Source: Nocardia fluminea
Lineage (GTDB): Bacteria > Actinomycetota > Actinomycetes > Mycobacteriales > Mycobacteriaceae
NCBI RefSeq assembly: GCF_002846365.1
Contig: NZ_PJMW01000002.1
Span: forward strand, 806,001-870,000
DNA: 64,000 nt
Direction: 5' to 3'
Shown here: positions 10,364-18,443 of the stretch, piece after piece
How positions within the stretch are numbered: position 1 is the stretch's first letter
Layout of the letters: each line of letters begins with the position of its first letter
Made by a program: the position numbers and the translations under genes
Notes under the pieces: generated by a model
Databases searched by the model: none
The model's input: the letters and a program-made list of their open reading frames with translations, nothing else
Told to the model about the DNA's origin: nothing

Positions 10364-10762
10364 TTACCAGACGTAGGCGAGGACTTCGCCCCCGACGCCC
10401 TGCTTGGCCGCCTGACGGTCGGTGAGCAGACCGGTCGACGTGGAAATGATCGCCACGCCGAGGCCGCCGAGGACCTTGGGCAGGTTGGTGGACTTCGCGT
10501 ACACACGCAGACCCGGCTTCGAGACGCGACGCAGGCCCTGCAGGCTGCGCTCACGGCTGGGGCCGTACTTCAGATCGACGACGATGGCCTTGCCAACGGT
10601 CGCGTCTTCGGTGCGGTAATCGGCGATGTAGCCCTCACGCTTGAGGATCTCGGCGATGTTCACCTTGATCTTCGAGTGGGGCGCCTTCACCTGATCGTGG
10701 TACGCCGAGTTGGCGTTGCGCAGACGCGTCAAGAAGTCTGCGATCGGATCAGTCATGGTCAT
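10364..10762 (-). CDS. rpsH: 30S ribosomal protein S8
   Basis: An early-assembly small-subunit protein that binds 16S rRNA helix 21. The 132 residues start [18 protein letters not shown] and contain [29 protein letters not shown], the conserved RNA-binding C-terminal segment. It is the first gene of its block here because rplN-rplX-rplE-rpsN are displaced to 16.2-17.7 kb. A promoter candidate lies about 210 nt upstream (10969-10998). Confidence 0.97.
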   Translation of the reverse strand: MTMTDPIADFLTRLRNANSAYHDQVKAPHSKIKVNIAEILKREGYIADYRTEDATVGKAIVVDLKYGPSRERSLQGLRRVSKPGLRVYAKSTNLPKVLGGLGVAIISTSTGLLTDRQAAKQGVGGEVLAYVW

Positions 10763-10968
10763 GGTTAGACCTCGACACCTTTCTCGCTGCGGTTCCCATG
10801 CAACATCTGCCGCACTCTCACGCGGTCGACCGTGGGCCTACAACAATTCGGCTGGTCCGGTCGGCACTTACCGACCGGATGAGTTCTCTTGCGAGCTCTC
10901 GGCGCCTGGCACGGTCCCACCCGCGCCGAAGCGCGCAGCGGACACAGATCTGCCCAGGCAACCGCTCT

Positions 10969-10998
10969 AGTGTAGGCAATGCCCGTGGTCAGGACCAA
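10969..10998 (-). promoter_or_regulatory. Promoter of the rpsH operon
   Basis: Reading leftward, -35 TTGGTC (10998-10993), an 18-nt spacer and -10 TACACT (10974-10969) are followed by AGAGCGGTTGCCTG. The 22-nt block 10955-10976 matches 17810-17831, upstream of rplN, at 21 positions, and the same spacing recurs upstream of rpsJ. Predicted transcription start is near 10962, giving a leader of about 200 nt before rpsH. Confidence 0.7.
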
Positions 10999-11030
10999 AC
11001 CAGGGGGCCGCCGGACCGGGGCGATCTCCG

Positions 11031-11762
11031 TCACGCGGCGGTGTGGCCCACCCGCGCGCCCGTCATGTAGGTGATCAGGATCGCCGAGGCCGAGACGCCG
11101 GTGGCGACGATCAGCATCATCTCACCACCCACCACCATGCTCATCAAGCCACCGAGCAGGGCCCCGACGGCGAACGCCGCGTACTGCATGCCGTAACCGA
11201 GCCAATCGCGCGCACTCCCCCCGCTGACATGGCTTTCGATGCCCTGACTCAGCTTCACCACCGTTCCGGTGGCATAGCTGAGCGGAACGCTGGTCTCGCC
11301 GTTCTTGACGAACGCGGTGTTCAGCGCGCCCACCGCGAAGGCGACGAACGCGATCGGGATGAACCCCACGTCCTGCCCGCCCGTGCGGTCGAGGGCGTAG
11401 TCGACGACCGCGGCCACCGCGAGCGCCACGGTGGTCACCACCGACGCGCCGTAGTGCCCGCGCCGCCACAGCCGCCGCCGCAGCATCGAGGCCACGAACA
11501 CGCCGAGCCCGAACGAGAAAAGCAGCGTGATGGCCCCGGTGGCCAGCACCTGATCATTGTCGAACCAGCCGAGAACAGCACGTTCGGTATTACCCGTCAT
11601 AAATGTCACGAAATATCCGGCGGAATGCGTATAAGCCGCCGCGCCGATAAATCCGGCCAAAATAGAAAGAAATGCGACCATCGGCATCGCGCCGACGGGC
11701 ATTCCACGGAAAGGTGCCCGGTGGGCCACATCACGTGGCTGGTTCTCTGTGGTCAGGGTCAC
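11031..11762 (-). CDS. DUF1275 (YoaK-type) membrane protein
   Basis: A 243-residue integral membrane protein of the DUF1275 family. The signature GYFVTFMTGNTERAVLGW follows the first membrane segment, and about six hydrophobic helices are visible (AFLSILAGFIGAAAY, AITLLFSFGLGVFVASM, VVTTVALAVAAVVDYAL, FIPIAFVAFAVGALNTAF, AAFAVGALLGGLMSMVVG, LIVATGVSASAILITYM). GTG 11762 has AGAGGA 9 nt upstream and is preferred over the longer open frame to 11837. The molecular function of the family is unknown; some members respond to stress. It is a single gene lying between ribosomal blocks. Confidence 0.85.
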   Translation of the reverse strand: MTLTTENQPRDVAHRAPFRGMPVGAMPMVAFLSILAGFIGAAAYTHSAGYFVTFMTGNTERAVLGWFDNDQVLATGAITLLFSFGLGVFVASMLRRRLWRRGHYGASVVTTVALAVAAVVDYALDRTGGQDVGFIPIAFVAFAVGALNTAFVKNGETSVPLSYATGTVVKLSQGIESHVSGGSARDWLGYGMQYAAFAVGALLGGLMSMVVGGEMMLIVATGVSASAILITYMTGARVGHTAA

Positions 11763-12137
11763 GAATTCACATCCTCTGCATTTCACCCGGCAAGGGATCG
11801 ACACTGACACCCATCTGCATGCTGCATTGTCACGCAACGAACCCGACAGTAGCCATGAAATAAATTGCCGACCAGCACGGAGATCACATTCTCGGGAAAG
11901 ACTCAGGATTATGAGGTGCCGGTAATGCTGCGGTAACCGCGAAATTCGGCGGCGATTTCCCGGTCGTTCGCGTCCGTCACGCTACGAAGAAGCAGCCGAC
12001 CTGCGACGATGGCGCCGATCCGGCCTCGTCCTCGATCGAATTGTGTTCGATACCAACCACTTTGCGTTCAGTAAGCGTTGCTCACGAGTTGTGGTAGCTT
12101 CGCGAGGTTCGTCGGATCTGCGCAGGAGGCTCGGTCG
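11763..12137. other. Divergent intergenic region, no clear element
   Basis: These 375 nt separate the leftward DUF1275 gene from the rightward S33 peptidase gene. They must hold promoters for both, and the part from 11830 to 12000 is somewhat AT-richer than its surroundings, but I see no confident -35/-10 pair, operator, RNA gene or small ORF. Confidence 0.5.
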
Positions 12138-13697
12138 TTGTCTTCCCACTGTGCACGCCGCCGGGGGTCGGCCTTTCTGCTCGCCGCACTGCTCGGGATC
12201 GGCGCGCTCGTCACACCCGCGCGCGCGGCGGCGGATCCGTACGTCGACCAGCTCGCCGACGCTGCCGCCACCCCGGCCCTCGGGTGGGAAACGTGCTCGG
12301 ACGGGTTCGAGTGCGCGTCGGCTCGGGTACCGATGGACTACAACAGCCCGCAGGCCGCCCAGATCGACCTGGCGGTCATCAAGTTGCCCGCCGCCGATCC
12401 CGCCCGCCGCATCGGCACCTTGTTCGTCAATTTCGGTGGGCCCGGCCCCTCCGGCGTCGACCGCCTGCGCGAGCGAGCCCGCTGGCCGTGGCTGTTCTCC
12501 GACGAACTGCGCGCCCGCTTCGACCTGGTGTCCTGGGATCCGCGCGCGGTCTCGCGCAGCGCGGGCACGCAGTGTTTCGCCGGTGCCGACGAGCAGGCCG
12601 CGTACCTCGGCTCCTTCCCCGGCACACCCACCGATCCGCTCGACGAGCCCGCGTTCTTCGCCGCCTCCGCCGATCTCGCGGCCCGCTGCGCGCAGCACGC
12701 GGGGCCGATCCTGCGCCATGCCTCCACCGCGAACACCGCCCGCGACCTGGACCTGTTGCGGCGCGCGGTCGGCGACGAGGCCCTGACGTACCACGGCATC
12801 TCCTACGGCACCCAGGTCGGCGCGGTCTACGCCAACATGTTTCCCGGCCGGGTGCGCGCGATGGCGTTCGACGGTTCCCTCGATTTCGAGGGCAATGTGA
12901 ACGGCCACGGTGCCGACGGCGTGAATCTGCCGCTCGACACCCGTCAGGGTGTGGCCGCGGGCATCGCCGAGACCTTCGACACCTTCCTGCGCGACTGTTC
13001 CGCCGCGGGTCCACGCTGCGCTTTCGCCGGGGGCGACCCGAAACTCAAGTGGATCGCGCTGGCCGAACGAGCTCGCCTGGCACCGATCACGGTCGCGGGC
13101 ACACCGTGGACCTTCTCCCAGATCGTGAGCGCCGCGAGCAGTCTCTCCCGTCCCGATACCTACCCGGACCTGGCGATCCTGCTCCAAAGCCTCTTCGACG
13201 CGGCGACCGTACTGCCCGCCAAGGTCCCCGATGCCCTCTTCGCGGAGAACCACCCCGCCAATCGCGTCGAGGCCTTCTACACGATCCAATGCTCCGACAG
13301 CACCGTTCCCACCGACCCCACCGTCTACAGCCGGGCCGCCGCCGCCGAAGACCTCCAGTCCCGCTACTTCGGCCGGACCGCCGTCTTCAACGCCACGGCC
13401 TGCGCCTTCTGGCAGGCCGAGGACCGCGACCGCTACACCGGCCCGTGGAACCGCGAGACCGCCGCCCCGATCCTCGTCCTCAACAGCCGATACGACCCGG
13501 CCACACCACTACGCGGAGCCAAAGCCGGTGCGGCCCAATTGAACCGGGCCCAGGTAGTCGTGATCGAGGGCGCGGGCCACAGCTCCATGTACGTCCAGAG
13601 CACCTGCGCCGAACACCTCAAACGCGATTACCTGTTCACCGCCCAGCTCCCACCCGCCGGCATCAGCTGCGGGATCGACCGCTCACCGTTCGCGTGA
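12138..13697 (+). CDS. Secreted alpha/beta hydrolase, S33 tripeptidyl aminopeptidase-like
   Basis: A 519-residue exported hydrolase. TTG 12138 is preferred because AGGAGG lies 8 nt upstream; it gives an Arg-rich n-region (CARRRGS), a hydrophobic core and a cleavage site near ARAAADPYV. Catalytic features are the oxyanion segment NFGGPGPSG, the nucleophile elbow GISYGTQ, the acid in NSRYDPATP and the histidine in GAGHSSM. The C-terminal cap (TAP-like domain) and paired cysteines fit mycobacterial and streptomycete SlpD/E-type peptidases. Substrate is not predictable; N-terminal peptide or ester hydrolysis outside the cell is likely. Confidence 0.88.
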   Translation: MSSHCARRRGSAFLLAALLGIGALVTPARAAADPYVDQLADAAATPALGWETCSDGFECASARVPMDYNSPQAAQIDLAVIKLPAADPARRIGTLFVNFGGPGPSGVDRLRERARWPWLFSDELRARFDLVSWDPRAVSRSAGTQCFAGADEQAAYLGSFPGTPTDPLDEPAFFAASADLAARCAQHAGPILRHASTANTARDLDLLRRAVGDEALTYHGISYGTQVGAVYANMFPGRVRAMAFDGSLDFEGNVNGHGADGVNLPLDTRQGVAAGIAETFDTFLRDCSAAGPRCAFAGGDPKLKWIALAERARLAPITVAGTPWTFSQIVSAASSLSRPDTYPDLAILLQSLFDAATVLPAKVPDALFAENHPANRVEAFYTIQCSDSTVPTDPTVYSRAAAAEDLQSRYFGRTAVFNATACAFWQAEDRDRYTGPWNRETAAPILVLNSRYDPATPLRGAKAGAAQLNRAQVVVIEGAGHSSMYVQSTCAEHLKRDYLFTAQLPPAGISCGIDRSPFA

Positions 13698-13711
13698 TCG
13701 GCTGACGCCTC

Positions 13712-15700
13712 TCACCGCGAGGTGCGTTCGTTCAGGAAGTCACGCAGTTGCTCCGCGCCGGGGCCGTAGTGCATGTGGACCCCCGAGGCGTAGAAGGTCG
13801 CCACGTCGACGCCCTGTCCGACCAGGTCGACGAGCTCGCTCAGCTGCGTGGAATCCACCAGCGCGATCACTGCGTCGACCACCGCGCGGATATCACCGGA
13901 CTTGATCGCCTCGACGAGCGCGCTCCGCCGGGCGTCGACCTCGTTCGGTACGCCGAGCAGCGCGGGATCGGTTTTCGGCACGTCGGTGAACAGTCCGGCC
14001 GCCGCCTTCGCGAGGTCGAGACCGATCGGGGCCAGACCCGCCAGCTCGGCACCGGCCCCGGCCGAATCGCCGTCGTCGAGCAATTCGACGGCGCGCCAGC
14101 CCACTTCCTGGATCAGACCGATGTCGTGGGCGATCCGGATCATGTCCAGGCGCGACAACAACTCGGCGACCAGAGCTACGGCCATGGTCAGACCGGAGGG
14201 GTCGAGAATCGCCGCGGCGCCGAGGATTTCGGACACCAGCGCGAAGTCGACTCGGGCGGCCATCGTGATCGCCGGTGCGAACAAGTTGTTGAGCTCACCA
14301 CTGAGCTGGTGCGCCGAGCGGACATCACGGTCCGCGATCGCCTCGGGCAGTTGGGCGAAACAGTCCATGATCCGGGGCATGGCGGCGGCGAGCCGCATCA
14401 CGCCGGTGCCGATATTCGTGATCTGCTCGATGATCACGTTCGGCTGCAGGAGTTTCAGGATCTGCGCTCCGGCCGACAGCGTCGCCTCGTCCAGCCCGAG
14501 CAGCGGCGCGATCTCCGAGGCGACCTGATGTGCCAGCGGCGCCAGCGCGTCACGGAGACCCTCGACCGCGGTGTCGATCGCACCGTCCAGGCCGCCGTCG
14601 AGCAAGCGCTGTGCGGCATCGGCCAATTCGGTGGTCGCGGCGAGGGCCGCCTCGATATCCATCTGGTCGAGCACGTCGAGGATCGCCAGCGCCGCCGCCT
14701 CCGGCGAACCGGCCGCGGCGGCCCGCAGCTTCTCCCGTGCGGCCGGGAACTTCTGCACGAACGCGAGTAGTTCTCGCAGCGGACGCAGAACACCGGCGAG
14801 CGAATTCGCCTCGATCCCGATCTCGGCGACTTCGGTGGTCGCGCGGGGCGAGTCGACAGGCAGTGCCTCGGTACCGGCGGTGAGCGCGGACATCGTCGGT
14901 TTCACCCCGGCGAGCGCACCGCTGGACAGCTGCGAGACCAGTGATCGCGACAGCTCTCCCGCGAACGCGGGCAGGTCGGCGTTGCCGGAGAAGACCTGGC
15001 CGATCGCGGCCAGGAAGGGTTGGGCCCCTTCGCGAATCGAGCAGTACAGGTCGCCGTCCAGGCAGATCGTCCGTACCACCGGGGAAAGCTGTCCGAAACC
15101 GCCGGGCCGGATGCCCGCGAGGCCGCGCCCCGGCGCATGGGGCCCGAGCGCTGTGGTGGTGCTCGGATCGCGTTTGGGGTCGGCCAGCAGACCCACACCG
15201 ATGACCCGCTCCGCCGAGATCGGACCACGCCCGTTGCCGATGTCCGCGACGACATCGCCCGCTCCGTCGGCACCCTGGCTGTAACCGGCGATCATGACCT
15301 TCGTCGAGGCACACAGCCCGCTCAGCATCTCGCGCAGCGCGGCGAGCAGGGTGTCCTTGGACTGGCTGTAGGTCAGTCCCTGATCGAAAGCCGAAGCGGC
15401 ATAGGGCACGTACCGCACGTCGACGGCCTCACCCAGCGCGGCCGCGAGACCGTTGCCCACGGGCGCGAGCATGCCGATCGGTACGGCGGGGTCGGCGGTC
15501 GCGGTCGTTTCCCAGGTACCCGGCGCCATCAACGCCGTGAACGGAGCGCATCGGCTCGGCTCCTTCGCCGAGACCCGCCCCGCCTGCACACACATCACCG
15601 CGCACAGCACTGTCATGATCAGCGCGATCGCCTCGGCGGCAGGCAGGACGCCGGCGAAGATCCTCATACGGCGGTAGGCCACGGATTGAAACAATAACAT
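13712..15700 (-). CDS. Cutinase-family serine esterase with ~400-residue helical insertion
   Basis: A 662-residue protein with an N-terminal hydrophobic anchor or signal (residues ~15-40). Residues ~50-222 match cutinases: CAPFTALMAPGTWET, then GYSQGADG with nucleophile S141, then CLDGDLYCS with catalytic D217. In cutinases the catalytic His follows shortly afterwards; here it appears only at the extreme C-terminus as HMHYGPGAEQLRDFL (H642/H644), which matches the usual cutinase ending. The ~400 residues between are Ala/Leu-rich helices with repeated D/E-rich turns. Either the triad is completed across a large helical lid or the protein is inactive. Start ATG 15700 has a weak AAGAAG; ATG 15667 is possible. 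Confidence 0.75.
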   Translation of the reverse strand: MLLFQSVAYRRMRIFAGVLPAAEAIALIMTVLCAVMCVQAGRVSAKEPSRCAPFTALMAPGTWETTATADPAVPIGMLAPVGNGLAAALGEAVDVRYVPYAASAFDQGLTYSQSKDTLLAALREMLSGLCASTKVMIAGYSQGADGAGDVVADIGNGRGPISAERVIGVGLLADPKRDPSTTTALGPHAPGRGLAGIRPGGFGQLSPVVRTICLDGDLYCSIREGAQPFLAAIGQVFSGNADLPAFAGELSRSLVSQLSSGALAGVKPTMSALTAGTEALPVDSPRATTEVAEIGIEANSLAGVLRPLRELLAFVQKFPAAREKLRAAAAGSPEAAALAILDVLDQMDIEAALAATTELADAAQRLLDGGLDGAIDTAVEGLRDALAPLAHQVASEIAPLLGLDEATLSAGAQILKLLQPNVIIEQITNIGTGVMRLAAAMPRIMDCFAQLPEAIADRDVRSAHQLSGELNNLFAPAITMAARVDFALVSEILGAAAILDPSGLTMAVALVAELLSRLDMIRIAHDIGLIQEVGWRAVELLDDGDSAGAGAELAGLAPIGLDLAKAAAGLFTDVPKTDPALLGVPNEVDARRSALVEAIKSGDIRAVVDAVIALVDSTQLSELVDLVGQGVDVATFYASGVHMHYGPGAEQLRDFLNERTSR

Positions 15701-15760
15701 TTCACTTCTTGTCCGCGGCCCGACCGCCTCACGAAGCGATACCCGCCGCTCCCTCGAAAA

Positions 15761-15991
15761 CTAGGTCAGCAGGCAGAGCAGGTCATAGAGCGGAGGCTTC
15801 TCGACGCTTCCGGTCGAGAACAGCAACTGCGCGATCGGCGAACAGATCAGCTCCGCATCCGAGGAACCCGACCCGCCCTGCGACGAGCCCGAGTCCGCGA
15901 TCGGCGCGGTCTGAACAGGAGTGGCGGAGGCGACAGCCGGCGCCCCGATGATCGCGCAGGACATGGCTGCGACGGTGACGAACTTCTTCAT
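15761..15991 (-). CDS. Small exported protein, unknown
   Basis: A 76-residue protein starting MKKFVTVAAMSCAIIGAPAVASA, a classic signal peptide with predicted cleavage after ASA. The mature part is ~53 residues: a Gly/Ser-rich segment, then ELICSPIAQLLFSTGSVEKPPLYDLLCLLT with two cysteines that could pair. The frame is open upstream to 16120 without an upstream start that has a ribosome site, so 15991 is a choice by signal-peptide position. It lies directly upstream of the cutinase-like gene on the same strand. Function unknown. Confidence 0.55.
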   Translation of the reverse strand: MKKFVTVAAMSCAIIGAPAVASATPVQTAPIADSGSSQGGSGSSDAELICSPIAQLLFSTGSVEKPPLYDLLCLLT

Positions 15992-16140
15992 GCGCACAGC
16001 GAACACCACCGCACGAGCCGCCGGAGTGAAATGGCAACATTTCATCGCATCGTGATGACAGCCTCCAAAGACAAGCGACGAAAACCCACCTACCTCACCC
16101 GAGGAAGCGGACCCGTTCATCAGGGCATCTGAACGCGCAA

Positions 16141-16172
16141 AGGCACGGACTTCCGAGTGGAAGTCCGTGCCT
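16141..16172 (-). terminator. Terminator of the rplN-rpsN operon
   Basis: A perfect 14-bp stem (AGGCACGGACTTCC with its complement) and GAGT loop lie about 50 nt after the rpsN stop and are followed on the minus strand by TTTGCG. It marks the end of the four-gene ribosomal block. Confidence 0.85.
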
Positions 16173-16221
16173 CTGTTCGATATTCGCCTAGGCGGCAGAT
16201 GCGCTCACGAGGAGCGCGGGC

Positions 16222-16407
16222 TCACCAGGAGCTCTTGTGCACGCCCGGGAGCTCACCGCGGTGCGCCATTTCGCGGACGCAGATGCGGCACAGGCCGAAC
16301 TTGCGGTAGACCGCGTGCGGGCGACCGCAACGCTGGCAGCGGGTGTAGGCGCGGACGGCGAACTTAGGCTTGGCCTCCGCCTTGATGCGCAGTGCTTTCT
16401 TAGCCAT
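16222..16407 (-). CDS. rpsN: 30S ribosomal protein S14, zinc-binding type
   Basis: The 61-residue S14 of the zinc-dependent type (also called rpsZ). It starts [16 protein letters not shown] and has two CxxC pairs, [11 protein letters not shown] and LCRICVRE, which bind zinc. It follows rplE by 4 nt and ends the block before a strong terminator; rpsH, its normal downstream neighbour, is more than 5 kb away. High-GC actinobacteria often carry a second, zinc-free S14 elsewhere, not seen here. Confidence 0.96.
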   Translation of the reverse strand: MAKKALRIKAEAKPKFAVRAYTRCQRCGRPHAVYRKFGLCRICVREMAHRGELPGVHKSSW

Positions 16408-16411
16408 GTGC

Positions 16412-16975
16412 TCAGTTCTCCTTGAACGGGAAGCCGAGGTGCTTCAGCAGCGCGCGGCCTTCTTCGTTGTTGGTCGCGGTGGTGACCACGGTGATGTCCA
16501 TACCGCGCGGGCGGTCGATGGAATCCACGTCGATCTCGTGGAACATCGACTGCTCGCTGAGGCCGAACGTGTAGTTGCCGTTGCCGTCGAACTGCTTCGG
16601 CGACAGGCCGCGGAAGTCGCGGATACGGGGCAGCGCGATGGACACGAGGCGGTCCAGGAACTCCCACATACGGTCGCCACGAAGGGTGACCTTCGCGCCG
16701 ATCGGCATGCCCTCACGCAGCTTGAACTGCGCGATCGACTTGGTGGCCTTACGGATTTCGGGCTTCTGGCCGGTGATCAGCTCGAGGTCCTTGACGGCAC
16801 CGTTGATCAGCTTCGCGTCACGGGCGGCGTCGCCGACACCCATGTTCACGACGACCTTGACGACGCCGGGGATCTGCATCACGTTGGCGTATTCGAACTC
16901 GCCGTTCAGCGCGTCCTTGATCTCGGCGCGGTAGCGCGCCTTCAGCCGGGGCTGAGTCTGCTCAGAGGTGGTCAT
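16412..16975 (-). CDS. rplE: 50S ribosomal protein L5
   Basis: A 187-residue 5S rRNA-binding protein. It contains [20 protein letters not shown], the [32 protein letters not shown] signature and the C-terminal [21 protein letters not shown]. It lies 1 nt after the rplX stop and 4 nt before rpsN. Confidence 0.97.
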   Translation of the reverse strand: MTTSEQTQPRLKARYRAEIKDALNGEFEYANVMQIPGVVKVVVNMGVGDAARDAKLINGAVKDLELITGQKPEIRKATKSIAQFKLREGMPIGAKVTLRGDRMWEFLDRLVSIALPRIRDFRGLSPKQFDGNGNYTFGLSEQSMFHEIDVDSIDRPRGMDITVVTTATNNEEGRALLKHLGFPFKEN

Positions 16976-16976
16976 G

Positions 16977-17294
16977 TCAGATGTCCTTCCCGTTTTTACG
17001 GGAGATCCGGACGCGCTTGCCGGACTCTTCGTCGGTGCGGTAGCCGACGCGAGTCGGGTTACCGTCGGAGTCGACGACCATCACGTTGGAAACCTGGATG
17101 GGGGCTTCCTGGGTGACGATGCCACCCGAGGACGCGCCACGCTGGTTCGCGGAATCCGCGACGTGCTTCTTGATGCGGTTCACGCCTTCGACGAGAACCT
17201 TGCCGGTCGCCGGGAAGGCCTGGATGACCTTGCCCTTGGCGCCCTTGTCCTTGCCCGAAATGACGAGCACGGTGTCACCCTTGTGCACCTTCAT
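16977..17294 (-). CDS. rplX: 50S ribosomal protein L24
   Basis: A 105-residue assembly-initiator protein with the KOW motif at its N-terminus ([22 protein letters not shown]) and the later RIKKHVADS and [16 protein letters not shown] segments. It starts 2 nt after rplN and abuts rplE, consistent with one transcript. Confidence 0.97.
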   Translation of the reverse strand: MKVHKGDTVLVISGKDKGAKGKVIQAFPATGKVLVEGVNRIKKHVADSANQRGASSGGIVTQEAPIQVSNVMVVDSDGNPTRVGYRTDEESGKRVRISRKNGKDI

Positions 17295-17296
17295 GG

Positions 17297-17665
17297 TCAG
17301 AGCACCTCCGGGGCCAGCGAAACGATCTTCATGAAGCGCTTGTCACGCAGCTCACGGCCGACCGGGCCGAAGATACGGGTGCCACGAGGATCGTTGTCCG
17401 GCTTGATCAGCACGGCGGCGTTCTCGTCGAACTTGATGTAGGAACCGTCCGGACGACGACGCTCCTTGACCGTGCGAACGACGACAGCCTTGACGACGTC
17501 GCCCTTCTTCACGTTGGCGCCGGGGATGGCGTCCTTCACGGTGGCGACGATGATGTCACCGATACCGGCATAGCGACGCGACGAGCCACCGAGCACGCGG
17601 ATGCAAAGGATTTCCTTCGCTCCGGTGTTGTCGGCGACGCGCAGTCGCGACTCCTGCTGAATCAC
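17297..17665 (-). CDS. rplN: 50S ribosomal protein L14
   Basis: A 122-residue large-subunit protein starting [18 protein letters not shown], with [21 protein letters not shown] and the C-terminal [25 protein letters not shown] just upstream gives a strong ribosome site. It is first in its block because it is cut off from rpsQ by a 30-kb accessory region, and has its own promoter at 17824-17853. Confidence 0.97.
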   Translation of the reverse strand: MIQQESRLRVADNTGAKEILCIRVLGGSSRRYAGIGDIIVATVKDAIPGANVKKGDVVKAVVVRTVKERRRPDGSYIKFDENAAVLIKPDNDPRGTRIFGPVGRELRDKRFMKIVSLAPEVL

Positions 17666-17823
17666 TTCAGCACCTCCTGGACCTGGATGTATACGTACGC
17701 CGGATTGCCGACCCGACGCACATGGTCAGTCACCCTCCGGACGCGCGCCTGCCAGCGGAAATACCTTCCACTGGGGGTTCACTGCCGGATTGCGAGGGCA
17801 TAGCTCCCGCAGGCAACCGTTCT

Positions 17824-17853
17824 AGTGTAGGTGAACCCCCGCGGCGAACCGAA
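17824..17853 (-). promoter_or_regulatory. Promoter of the rplN operon
   Basis: Leftward -35 TTCGGT (17853-17848), 18-nt spacer, -10 TACACT (17829-17824), followed by AGAACGGTTGCCTG. The block 17810-17831 is 21/22 identical to that upstream of rpsH, and spacing and the downstream GGTTGCC are shared with the rpsJ promoter. The predicted start near 17817 leaves a leader of about 150 nt. Confidence 0.7.
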
Positions 17854-17932
17854 TCGGGGTGCGTCGACCAATTTGAAGTAGATATGTTTCAAACTGACTG
17901 CGTCGCGCACGGGCCGTTGCTAACGTCCCGCC

Positions 17933-18376
17933 ATGAACATCACCCTGCCGATGAAGCGCCGTCTCGCCACCACGGCTACCGCGTTCGCCGCCGTCGTCAC
18001 CATGGTGGCCCCGCACGCGAGCGCGGGACCCGTCATCGACATGCTCACCGACACGCTGACCGTCGGCTGCACCTCCAAGATCGACGTCGTCGGGCTCGAC
18101 AACTACGTCGGCGCGCAGGTCGACTTCCTCGCCAACGGCAAGTTCTTCGCCAGCGACACCGTCGACCTGGAGGTGAACGTCGCGGGCGTCACCGTCGCCA
18201 AGGCCACGGCGTTCTATCACGTCGAGACCGAGGTCGAGGTGCAGCTGTCGCTGCTGCTGCACGCCACCGGCACCCCGCTGGTGACCAAGCGGGTACCCAC
18301 CGTCATGAAGATCCTGAACGCGGGCAGCGGGCTGGCCTGCGACCTGGCGACGGGCAGTTCCGGCAGCGCCTCCTGA
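17933..18376 (+). CDS. Secreted protein of unknown function
   Basis: A 147-residue exported protein. MKRRLATTATAFAAVVTMVAPHASA is a signal peptide (two start codons, 17933 and 17951, are possible; CGTCCCGCC upstream is not informative). The mature ~118 residues are rich in Val, Thr and Asp and look all-beta (GCTSKIDVVGL, QVDFLANGKFFASDTVDLEVNVAGVTV), with two cysteines, one near each end. This resembles small immunoglobulin-like secreted proteins of nocardiae, but I cannot name a family. It is a single gene transcribed away from the rplN promoter. Confidence 0.7.
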   Translation: MNITLPMKRRLATTATAFAAVVTMVAPHASAGPVIDMLTDTLTVGCTSKIDVVGLDNYVGAQVDFLANGKFFASDTVDLEVNVAGVTVAKATAFYHVETEVEVQLSLLLHATGTPLVTKRVPTVMKILNAGSGLACDLATGSSGSAS

Positions 18377-18380
18377 CGGC

Positions 18381-18422
18381 AGCGGCCGAGCAAGGCCCGA
18401 TCGGGGACTTCGCTCGGCCGCT
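18381..18422. terminator. Bidirectional terminator between convergent genes
   Basis: A 10-bp perfect inverted repeat (AGCGGCCGAG with its complement, 22-nt loop) lies between the convergent secreted-protein and ABC-transporter genes. It likely serves both, although the loop is long and no strong T run follows. Confidence 0.55.
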
Positions 18423-18443
18423 ACTCGACAGATCGATGTCTTG

